This document shows positions 33,701-43,110 of a DNA stretch of 64,000 bases, one piece after another. Numbering within the stretch: the first letter of the stretch is position 1; every line of letters begins with the position of its first letter. Under the pieces are notes generated by a model that was given only the letters and a program-made list of their open reading frames with translations, made no database searches and was not told the origin of the DNA. The translations under genes were made by a program, and so were the position numbers. The DNA is taken from positions 682,001 to 746,000 of the forward strand of contig NW_025944539.1 of assembly GCF_000764305.2 (NCBI RefSeq). The letters are read 5' to 3'. Origin of the DNA: Hyalella azteca. Lineage: Eukaryota > Arthropoda > Malacostraca > Amphipoda > Hyalellidae.

Positions 33701-35029
33701 CAACTCGTTAAACTCTTATGGATATTCGCCTGCTCTGTCAAGTCGTAGAAACACGTCATCGGCTGCGCCGACGCGGGCTTCGTCTCTGATTAAGACTTCT
33801 TCTACAAAAATAATTACGCCTCCAAGCAGAGAAATCGCGGCTGCTATTACCTCAACAAATGTAGAAAATTCGGCTCCGTCTCAGCCGTGCGTCGCCACTC
33901 CTTGTCCAACTCAACAGTTACCCACTCATCAAAGCGAAGAACCGAGAAAGAGTTCTGATATCAAAGATACGATAAGAAGTACCTCCGAGGACACCCGTTG
34001 TTTCTCACCCACAAGCTGGTGCAGCGACAGCGTAACTTCAGCACCTGACGAGCTACAAGTACTGAGCGACGATGAAGAGGAAAGCGTCATGGACCGCATT
34101 ACTCGGAAGAGCTTCTACTCGCGCTTCCAAGACGGGAAGCGGGCGCGATCGAAAGTATCACAGCCTCTTACAAAATTTGCTGAGGACCAGCAGCTTGCTG
34201 CTGCCAAAGCCCGCCTTATGGAAGACGACAGGAAACAACGCGAGTCTATGAGTCCAAGCCGAGCGATGTCACCGATGTCTTACACTCGCACATCCATTGG
34301 CTCGTCCATTCCCGAGTGGGAAAACTCCCTTCATAGACGCAACAGCAGAAGTAGTGTTTCACGTACTACTTCCCTTCCAATCTCTGATTACGATCCCAGA
34401 CTTGTCAGCTCCTCGGATGACTTTAGTTTTTCCTCCTCGGTTAGAGATATGGGACGCAGCAGCGTGTCGAGAGCCGCTGCTGCAGGCGCCGCTGCTGGAG
34501 CGGCTGCTGCTAGCTATCAGGCTCCTGATAGAGAATCATCAATTTCCCGGCGAGCGGCAGTAGCTTCGACGGAGTCGGTGCTTGCAGGATATAGAAGTGA
34601 GGTCACAGACTCAACGTTATCTCGACTGAGGAGTACATCTCCTCCTAAGGCTGTATGGAGTCATCCACTTCACGAAACCGTCGTGAGTTCGGCGAGAGAT
34701 GAACTCAGTCGGAGACTCACTCCTCTGACGCGTCTGGCTAGTTCCAGGGAACCCAGCATCCGACCCTACCGCCGAACCACCACGACTGGAGATATCAACT
34801 ATAGTTCAATTTCTGAACCATCTTCTACCTCTACCCGCCCATCAGTATATCGAAGAACCACTACCACTGGAACCTGCGAACTGCCTCAAGAGACTTCTTC
34901 TACTCTACCGCGACCGTCGTATCGGCGCACGAGCACCATGGACCTCCCTGTCGCGGATCCAGCCATCAACCGTCCTTCTGACTTCCGTCGCCTATTACAG
35001 CCTGTCAACAGGCGATACTCAACCGCAAG
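30736..35029 (+). CDS. Giant 4.3 kb exon encoding ~1,430 aa of Ser-rich disordered protein
   Basis: Acceptor TCACTGCCAG|GTTGGAG (phase 1 in), donor ACCGCAAG|GTAAAA (phase 2 out). It is open throughout, with no ATG near its start; the first in-frame ATG is about 110 codons in (KLMGSS), so this is an internal exon. Composition is S, P, T, R and K rich. Visible pieces: three repeats of a YRR-x-KS-x-EL-x-x-xIE motif (32079-32370), FERAKSKIERKIDRAKSPTF, a basic stretch around YKKFTSKFSKSATNV, KKLSDALNKFLGRK, an Ala-rich run (RAAAAGAAAGAAAASY), and three YRRT(T/S)T repeats near the end. I recognise no enzyme domain. Same strand and style as the NUAK tail, so a C-terminal extension of that gene is the simplest reading; a separate gene is possible. 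Confidence 0.7.
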
Positions 35030-36243
35030 GTAAAAATAATTTTCTAAATTCATTCATTTCTTCGGTCACGGTTTCACTAGGACATTTACTTATACAGTTA
35101 TACGTCAATTTCTACTTCTCAAGTAAGACGATATTCACCCACGAGATTTTACGATGATGTTTAATAGTATAGGAGGTTAAATAAATGTTGAAATAGTTCT
35201 GTACTTAAGATCACAAAATATTTGTTGTCCTCGGAGCATTAGGGCGCTGTGTCAGAAAGCGCTACAGTGACTCGGTTGATATTTTATAATTACCAGCGTC
35301 TTCTATCTGATGGTTGAGGTGTAATTAACGTTCGTAAAATTACATTGGTAAAGCTAAAAAACTTTCAAGTGAAAGTAATAGTAAAGCCCTTGAAAAATTA
35401 AATCCAATTAGAACTCTTACATTAGTCCCTTAATGTTTGTTTTGCCGCCAATAGTTTTTCAGTGTCTCTTTGTTGAAAAAGCTTTCGTTAGTAATTAATA
35501 TGGCATAGATTATTTATTGTTTATTGTTATCTATTTACTAGATGAAATTATTTCAACTGTAATTGGAGTCAAATGTGCAAAATTGAAAAAAGACAATAAT
35601 ATTTGATGAAGCATAAAAGCAATCAAGTTTCTATAGATGATTCTCATTCTTCATCCTAAATTTCATGAGTTGCCCCTGCTATAAACTGATTCAAATGTAT
35701 AGCATTTTACTGTAATTTAGTTCTTCTATTGATGTTGCTTAAAAATGTATATTGCTTAATTTTCTTTTGGTGTCTTTGCTTACAAACTCCGCAGTTGTTG
35801 TCATCTTTCGCCAAATTTTGCACTTCTTGACGAATTTAAAAATTATTCCTTCGTTTAATTATTGCAAAAATGTTACCATTACCACTAAGGAGACGACAAT
35901 TTTAATAACTAAAGTCAATGTTCCATAATTTCGTTTGCGAAAGAGATAGCAAGTGGCGTTTGTGTCATAGCAGTGTTTAGCCTTTATCGATCAACATTAA
36001 CAGTAAACGCCTATTAAAGTGCAAAAATTTACGTCCGTTACCTTTTAAATCATGTTATACTAATCTTCATTTACGATCTAAATATGCCTGAGTATTAGCT
36101 TTTTAAATTTTAACTTACGATATCAGATCATTTACACAATAGTATGTTCTTATTAGCCTACATTAGCGATAGAGGAGTCGCTGCCAATCACTTGAATTTT
36201 TTTATGCTAAGCCCTTTGTTTGTTATGTGTTAACTGCTTCCAG
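35030..36243. other. Intron after the giant exon
   Basis: AT-rich sequence up to the acceptor of candidate last exon A. No repeats recognised. Confidence 0.5.
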
Positions 36244-36358
36244 TGTTGGAAACTTGGCGAACTTCAGCGACAGCTTCAGCAACACCAGCAGCAGCTTTAG
36301 CTGTAACCGAGCTGCTAGCCAATGGACGCTGTCCCGACCCTCTTTCTCTCAGCACTGA
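36244..36358 (+). CDS. Candidate alternative last exon A
   Basis: Acceptor TTAACTGCTTCCAG|TGTTGG. In phase 2 (AG+T gives Ser) the frame reads VGNLANFSDSFSNTSSSFSC and QWTLSRPSFSQH, then TGA at 36356. It fits the phase of the 35029 donor. GC and codon composition (AGC/AAC/TTC-rich) contrast sharply with the AT-rich intron. It competes with the 38093 exon for the same upstream donor and would replace the 166-residue Ser-rich end with 38 residues rich in Phe and Ser. Confidence 0.5.
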
Positions 36359-37269
36359 AAAATAATCTCAATTTAATAGACGCTACTTACATGTTTTCCA
36401 GTCTGCAATTGTTCAGTGGGAGAAACTTAAATGCATGCTAGTATTCAGTCCAGCTGAGGAATGACCAAAAAATCTCACGCAAACGCTACGTACAAATCTT
36501 CAAATCTCTCATTTTTCGTCTGAAAAAAGTTAAATTCATAATACTTAGTCAGTCGTACTAAGGGGTGCCTTATGCAGAATATCAAGAACATTGTTATCAC
36601 TATTCTCATAACAGAGAAGCTCCTGCGAACAATTCAATTTAGTGAAAATCTTGAGCTGCGGATTTCGATTCTACTTTTACTAAAGTTGACTTCAACTATC
36701 GATTTTGGTCGAAAAGCGAAAATTACGGTAGCCATCCTGATATGAAATCACTTCTGCACTGTCCCTCTTACGCCACACCATTAGAATACACCACTTTCCA
36801 CGTTTCCGTTTGTTCAGTCAAGTAAGGAGAATTTTGAACGTTAATGATCTGAGAAAAAGTTTAATATAGTTGATGCTGCTTGCGGGAACTTTTCAAATTA
36901 TTTTCTTTTGAACGCTCATCATTTAAGTTTGGTTTCACTTCGTCCTAAGACGCTTTAAAGTAATGTTATTATTTACACATGACAAGAAGTAGTCTACAAG
37001 TGCCGAATAATTATAATCATTGAACATCAAATTCGACAAACCTCCGTAAAATCTTGAAAACCATGTAACGTCTTAAGTTTCCAAATATATTTCCAGTCAC
37101 GTATACAACATCATTAAAATTATAAAAGATTTCCAAACCATCAAGTATCCTTTCTTTAATTTCTGATATGTAACTATTGTACTCATTCAACATCTAAATT
37201 TAATTTCTCCATCCTCTATGTGATCTAAATTCATCATTAAAATCTATACTAATCCTGCTTTCTAAACCT
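36359..37269. other. 3' UTR of exon A or intron
   Basis: AT-rich; no clear AATAAA immediately after the 36356 stop was found (AAAAATAATC only). Nothing else recognised. Confidence 0.4.
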
Positions 37270-37434
37270 GGGGCCATACTTTCAAAACTCGCTAAGTGAA
37301 CGTAAGTACTTATAACGCTGTATTTTCTTGTCTATGATTGGTGGATTTTGCTTGCAATGACGTCAATGATTGGCTGATGAACTTACGATCTCCACGATGA
37401 ACTTACGATGAACTTTTTTTGAAAGTATAGGTCC
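37270..37434 (+). mobile_element. MITE-like element, family C, copy 2
   Basis: Imperfect terminal inverted repeats GGGGCCATACTTTCAAAA / TTTTTTTGAAAGTATAGGTCC; ~165 bp. It matches 11034-11180 in inverse orientation. It contains a short internal repeat GATGAACTTACGAT. Confidence 0.78.
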
Positions 37435-38092
37435 TAGTCAATAAATCTAAGCACAATCATTCCAGCATTTATAATAACCAAGTTTAGATTTGTGTTTGTC
37501 GTCTTCCTGTGTTGCTTCAATGGTTGCTAGAAGATATCCGTATATTATAGCCTCTGCTTCAAGACACTGCGGCTGTTATTGCGTCACAGGGTAAGTAAAT
37601 ACAGTGGCTAAGTATTAATGCTTAGGAAATTCGTATGTTTTTCGTATTAATTAGCTTACAACTGTTGGCCATTTGAATGCTAGTATTTTGTGCATTCTTT
37701 TTGCTTGTAGAAAACGAATTTCTGCTTCTTGCTATTTATTTACGGTTTAGAACTGCTTTTGAAAACATCTTCGTTGAATTAGTTGTTGCTGTATGTATTC
37801 CATATTTTTAATACTGCTTTATATTAAAGATTTAAAGCCCACATAAAGTAATCTAGTTTATTTGATGATAATAGAACGTTAAGTTATATTTCATACCCAA
37901 GGAAATTATCCCATTGTCATAATAATCGAAATTTTGCCTTTGGAGAAGCTATTCGCTGTAGTAGGGGCGTTTAATCGCTTAATATTTTGCCTTCAACTAA
38001 TGCCTGACCTGAGATTTATTCATTTTAGTCATTATTATTATTTTGGTTCGTGCTTAAAGAAATAAATTTTGCTTTGATTTGTACCCACATAG
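37435..38092. other. Intron before terminal exon B
   Basis: AT-rich; no feature recognised. Confidence 0.5.
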
Positions 38093-38591
38093 GATCTCTG
38101 GAGGTGGCGATTCTACCGCCTCACCCTCCGGCAAGTGTTCGTCGCCCGACAGAACATTGAACTCTCCTCCTTCTAGTACTTTAGCGAGAACGAGCCCTTC
38201 AATTTCCGATCATTTATCTAACATTGGTTCATCCATACCAAACAGTTTGTCAAGAATTAGTTCCCCAACTACTGACAGTCTGTCTAAATTAAATTCGCCA
38301 GCATCGGACACACGGTCAAGAATCAGCTCTCCAACTTCAAACCATTTGTCAAGAATAAGTTCGTCAACTTCTGACAGTTTATCAAGATCGAGATTTTCGT
38401 CTGATTCGTCTCTTCGATCACCATCTATAATTTCTTATGCATCAACTCGGGACTCGATAGCATCAACTGGAGATTCAATTTACGGCAGAACTGGCAGAGC
38501 ATCAGCAGCGGTATCATCTTACATCAACTCTGCCACATCTGGTATCACATCCTCATACGTACCGAGGCGAAGCTCATTGTATCGATACTGA
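38093..38591 (+). CDS. Terminal exon B: Ser-rich repeat C-terminus
   Basis: Acceptor GTACCCACATAG|GATCTC; AG+G completes an Arg codon. It encodes ISGGGDSTASPSGKCSSPDR, then about five degenerate 12-residue repeats of the type SRISSPTSDSLS, and ends PRRSSLYRY followed by TGA at 38589. About 166 residues. AATAAA occurs at 38595 (only 4 nt after the stop, too close to be the main signal) and at 38895. The repeats resemble coding minisatellites that stay in frame. Confidence 0.7.
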
Positions 38592-39342
38592 ATCAATAAA
38601 AAGAATGATAGATCAAGTTTTAGTGGAACTTCTCTGATCCATTTTCTTGGTTGCATTTTCTACAAAGATTCCCTGGACAAGGATATAGGACAGAAATGCT
38701 TGCTGAAGATTTACTATACGAAGAGAGAACAGGCAAAGTACATGGCTTCTCTTATGGCGTGTTCTGCCAGTTCGCTGATCTAGGATCCTACAAGTCTCAC
38801 AGATAAAAAGTGTCATCGATGTCCCTTCTACGAATTTGTGAAAATTGCATACATGAGCGTATGGATACGGACAGAAATCATCGTCACTGGATTGAATAAA
38901 TCCGTAACTTTATTTTTCATACAGTATAATTATTTCGATCATATCATTTTGGTTACCGAATTGCCACTACAAGGTGCTTCAAATTTAGTGCTTCTCTGCC
39001 AAGGGAATTAAAAGTAAGCATTATTTTTAAATTTTTTTTACTCAACTCGGAATTAACATCCCGTTTTCAGCCTCGAGTACCAGCTATGTCGCAGATTTTT
39101 AAATTCTAAAAATATTATTAGCTTGAATTGATAACATTCCGATTGTGTATACACACGTATTCACAATTGAAAACATTCTGATTGTGTATTTTATTTCATA
39201 AAATTATGATTTGTATACACGCTTTTGACTTTGGTTAATTAATTTAATCTTCATCCTGCCATGAGATTAAAATAACGTGTTATGACGTGTGCTCTCATGC
39301 AGGCCAGGACCCTGCCACGTCAGTTGGGCAGAGCCTGACGTG
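38592..39342. other. Putative 3' UTR and intergenic start
   Basis: AATAAA at 38595 and 38895. 39303-39402 could in theory be another terminal exon (see findings). GATAACATTCCGATTGTGTA and GAAAACATTCTGATTGTGTA are two near-copies at 39129 and 39170. Confidence 0.4.
38895..38900 (+). terminator. Candidate poly(A) signal AATAAA
   Basis: AATAAA lies about 300 nt after the stop of the 38093-38591 exon, a plausible 3' UTR length. A second AATAAA at 38595-38600 is too close to the stop to be the sole signal. A hexamer match only. Confidence 0.35.
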
Positions 39343-39945
39343 TACTCCCCACAACTCCTTCGTCTCCGCCGCCTCCTGAGACCCACGCCAACAGGACGCT
39401 AGCTCTCCCCACAACTCCTTCGTCTCCGCCGCCTCCTGAGACCCACGCTAACAGGACGCTAGGCCTCCCCACAACTCTTTCGTCTCCACCGCCTCCTGAG
39501 ACCCACGTCAACAGGACGCTAGGCCTCCCCACAACTCCTTCGTTTCCGCCGTCTCCTGAGACCCACGCCAACAGGACGCTAGGCCTCCCCACAACTCCTT
39601 CGTCTTCGCCGCCTCCTGAGACCCACGTCAACAGGACGCTAGCCCTCCCCACAACTCCTTCGTCTCCGCCGCCTCCTGAGACCCACGGCAACAGGACGCT
39701 AGCCCTCCCCACAACTCCTTCGTCTCCGCTGCCTCCTGAGACCCACGGTAACAGGACGCTAGCCCTCCCCACAACTCCTTCGTCTCCGCCGCCTTCTGAG
39801 ACCCACGCCAACAGGACGCTAACTCTCCCCACAACTCCTTCGTCTCCACCGCCTCCTGAGACCCACGGCAACAGGACGCTAGCGCCTCCACAACTCCTTC
39901 GTCTCCGCCGCCTCCTGAGACCCACGCCACCAGGACGCTTCGCAT
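39343..39945. repeat. 60-bp GC-rich minisatellite
   Basis: Ten units of CCCCACAACTCCTTCGTCTC, CGCCGCCTCCTGAGACCCAC and GCCAACAGGACGCTAGC, with few substitutions. The 60-bp period keeps frames open on the minus strand for up to 201 codons (repeats of WVSGGGGDEGVVGR). No start context, homology or flanking gene signals, so it is not called a gene. Confidence 0.95.
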
Positions 39946-42900
39946 GAAACCCTGCAGAGATTGATCTGACTCGCAGTTTTACGATAGTTTCACCTAATTT
40001 AAAATTTGCGGGAAGTATAGATCATTTATTTTAACTCTTTCACCTTTCCAGAATAATTCTTTCTGAAAGCGGCACCAATTTGGTCTACCGCTGATAGCAC
40101 ATGTGGGGCAGCAGTAATTTACATACGGCTGAAATTTCCTAAATTTTTATAAAACGACGTAAGTTGCCTCTCCATGGTTGTTCCCTGTTTTATTACCGTG
40201 CGTCTGTTAATTTTCAAACTTTTTGTAAGGGATGCGCCCTAGATCAATTTCGAAAACTATACGCGCTGTAAATAAATTAAAATTGCCACGCATTAAAAAA
40301 TGTTGGATAGCTTGTGATAGATTTCCGAAACTATTCTCATTTCCATAGTATTTGTATCTCCTGATTAAATAGCAAAATAGGTTACGAGACCTTCAAACAA
40401 AATATCATTTCTAATACTTTCTGAACCTTGTACGGTTAAACTGCCGTCGTCTTCTTTCTTATTACGACATTTTCTAACAATGTTCTTACTACGAAATGTT
40501 TTTGCCTAACGAATCAATATATATGAAATATATTGTATTTGTATTTAAACGATGCATAATAAAAATTCATATCATCTGCAGCATACCACCTCATTGGAGG
40601 ATAAACGAAGAAATCTTCTTTATCTATATGTTTTCTGGTGGTCGTAAGCGTTTAATAAATTTAGTGCGACGATAAGATTTATGGATGTAACTCTGATTAA
40701 TTATAATTAAGAAGAGCTCATGAAATGATGGTCTCTTACGGAGGTTATGTATAGTGGCCTCGTCGAGAAAAAAAATACCCTGATCTGTGTCTAAGCATTT
40801 GTTAGCCAATATATACATGATTATCTGTACTCTATTGAACAATTTTTATGTTTCGTAAATGCAAACTGAGACTGGGACCATTAGTGTGCGAAAAAAACTA
40901 TGTTCACTATTACGAATCGACGCGGAACGATGCTCAATGCCGAAGTAATGTAACGACGATGTTCTTCAACTTTCGAATAATTGCGCATTGGAAGTGAATG
41001 GCATTTTGTGTCATTGAGCGCAATGACTTCAAGTCACTTCCACACAGAATTTTTATTTCAGAAATGAACGAGAAAACTTCTGCTTATTAGTGCAATGTTG
41101 GCTCACGAAGGCAATCATTTTTATCAAGTGAACAATGACGCGCGGTTCCATATAATGATTCTTCAACGTGCCAAGAAATAATATAATGAAATGCCTACTA
41201 TCAATAAAAGCTAAATATATAGCGGGCCATTTGTAAATACTTTGCATGTTCTAGCAACTCAACTTGGACAATCGTATTGCAAATGTTTTTTTACGAGAAA
41301 CCTCAATCTTGCACATTACGCATCTTGCAAGTCTAGAGTTCAAAATCTTTTTTCTATCAAGGCAATTTTGGCTCGTTTTTACTGAATAATACTACCAAAC
41401 TCTCATATTCTTTTTTGGCAACCATCGACTTTTTATTTCACATGGCGATGAGCTATATGAAATATTGCACAGTGTTGAGCTATATGGACAAATTTTCCTG
41501 CAACTTGTCAGAGCAGGTTTTCCTGTAGCCCAGAATTTCTATACACGTGTCTCAAGTTAAGAATATTTTACAAGATATATATTGCAACATAATTCATAAT
41601 TTCAGGTCATTATTTATGTATCAGCGCTACTCTGAAAACAAGTCATTTTAAATTTTAAATAGAAGTAACAAAACTTCTTACCACGTGTTAATTTTGTCAT
41701 TAATTTTATTAGAAGTTTGGTATGAACTCTTTTCATTCACGTCTGGCCTTTACGATGTTATTTGCTTGTGTGTATCCTCGTGCATTCTGCACTAGCGATG
41801 GCTTGAATAGTTATGAATGAATAATTTATTTACATTATACATATTAAGTGTTCCTTTTTCATTCAAATTGACAACACAATAAAAATTGACAATCCTTGCG
41901 TAGTTTATGGTGCATCCTTACATTAATTATAGTGAATAGCTGTAGATATTTATTCAGAATAAGAGCCGAGGGAAGACTATAAATAATGTGACTAAATTTT
42001 TATTTGAATATATCTCTTTCTAATTTTATATATCTCATCCATATCGAGAATTCTAGCCGACAATATTTATAGATTTCTAAACGCGATTTACACCTCATCT
42101 GCGGGATTTTACATGAACAAAAACTACAAATGACCTTAAGAGGAAAGAGAGTAGATTTGATCTGCAGTTCATGATCTTTGAGTAAAGGAAGCATATCAAA
42201 TACCACAAGAAAAAAATCCTTTTAAAAATTTATTTTTAAATAATTCATCAGTTGCTATGCAAAAGCGCTGTCTCACAATGATTTGCGTCTCATGAGGCAT
42301 TACACAATAGTTTCGATCTGACAAACGTGCCTAACCTCTCGCACCACACAACAAAAATATAGGGGTGTCATTGTCAAAGAATAGGTCAAGTCGGCGACAG
42401 GCCACATCAGGTCCGCTCATCAGCGTCGACATCACTAAGTTATGTCTGTCCGCCACCGATTCCAGAAATTGCAAGATTTAAATGTTGCATGCATAAAACC
42501 CGCAACATCGCCACCTAAGGTAAAGTGTGAACTTGAATAGAGCACAATAATTTGAAGCATTGCTTATGGGATTCGTTACTTAGTAGCGGTTGGAACTCAA
42601 TCATTAATTCTATGAAAGAATTCTATTGACTGTTTATCAATATTCCGCAGAGACTAAATAAAATTAAAAAAGTTTTAATTGCGTTACAATAAATGTCAAT
42701 TTGAAACATTGAATATGGAATTCAATAATGTTTTTCGTTGCTTCAAACCGAATTCCTTACTTATTTGCTTATTATTATTACATCCGTTTTTCAGATATTG
42801 CAGCTCCTTGTTCCGTTCTTCGTCTTGGACTGAAGCGGGAAGATTGGAGTTCGACCCGAACCTGCTAACAATTGAAGATCGAGGTTCGCTTTTTGAGAAA

Positions 42901-42953
42901 CCGAAACTTCGGCATCTAATTTTGTTCAATTTTATTCGTATATATACTTCACA
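39946..42953. other. Intergenic sequence upstream of RPA2
   Basis: AT-rich. No exon of a third gene recognised. The RPA2 promoter should lie in the last few hundred bases; no clear TATA box or initiator can be assigned by eye. The 5' UTR just before the ATG reads ATATATACTTCACA. Confidence 0.4.
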
Positions 42954-43110
42954 ATGTGGGGCAATAATGAAGGTGAGATTACACAATACACATTGATTAA
43001 TTTTGTATAAATATTCTATTTTATTCGTGTATATATATACTTCACAATGTGGTGCAATGATGACCTTGAATGAAGGAGAGATTAGGCTACGGGCTACCTA
43101 CACGTTGATT
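42947..43110. repeat. 93-bp tandem duplication of RPA2 exon 1 and flanks
   Basis: CTTCACAATGTGG at 42947 recurs at 43040 (93 bp), with TTTTATTCGTATATATA before it and TTGATT-ATTTTGTATAAATATT after it in both copies. The second copy reads ATGTGGTGCAATGATGACCT and reaches a stop. The donor GGTGAG became GGAGAG, so it is non-functional. Confidence 0.88.
42954..42972 (+). CDS. RPA2: RPA2 exon 1: 19-nt first coding exon
   Basis: ATG TGG GGC AAT AAT GAA G|GTGAGA. It encodes MWGNNE plus the first base of a Gly codon; exon 2 supplies GC. RPA2 proteins typically start MW followed by Gly/Asn/Ser-rich sequence, so the start fits the family. Phase 1 matches exon 2 exactly. A decayed 93-bp tandem copy of this exon and its flanks follows at 43040. 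Confidence 0.8.

Noticed and set aside
39320..39945. Minus-strand ORFs of 105-201 codons rich in Gly/Val
   Set aside because: Products of the 60-bp array, open in more than one frame, with no start context or flanking gene signals.
42679..42996. 105-codon ORF over the RPA2 start region
   Set aside because: Wrong frame for RPA2 and no similarity; it spans the promoter, the 5' UTR and the 19-nt exon by chance.
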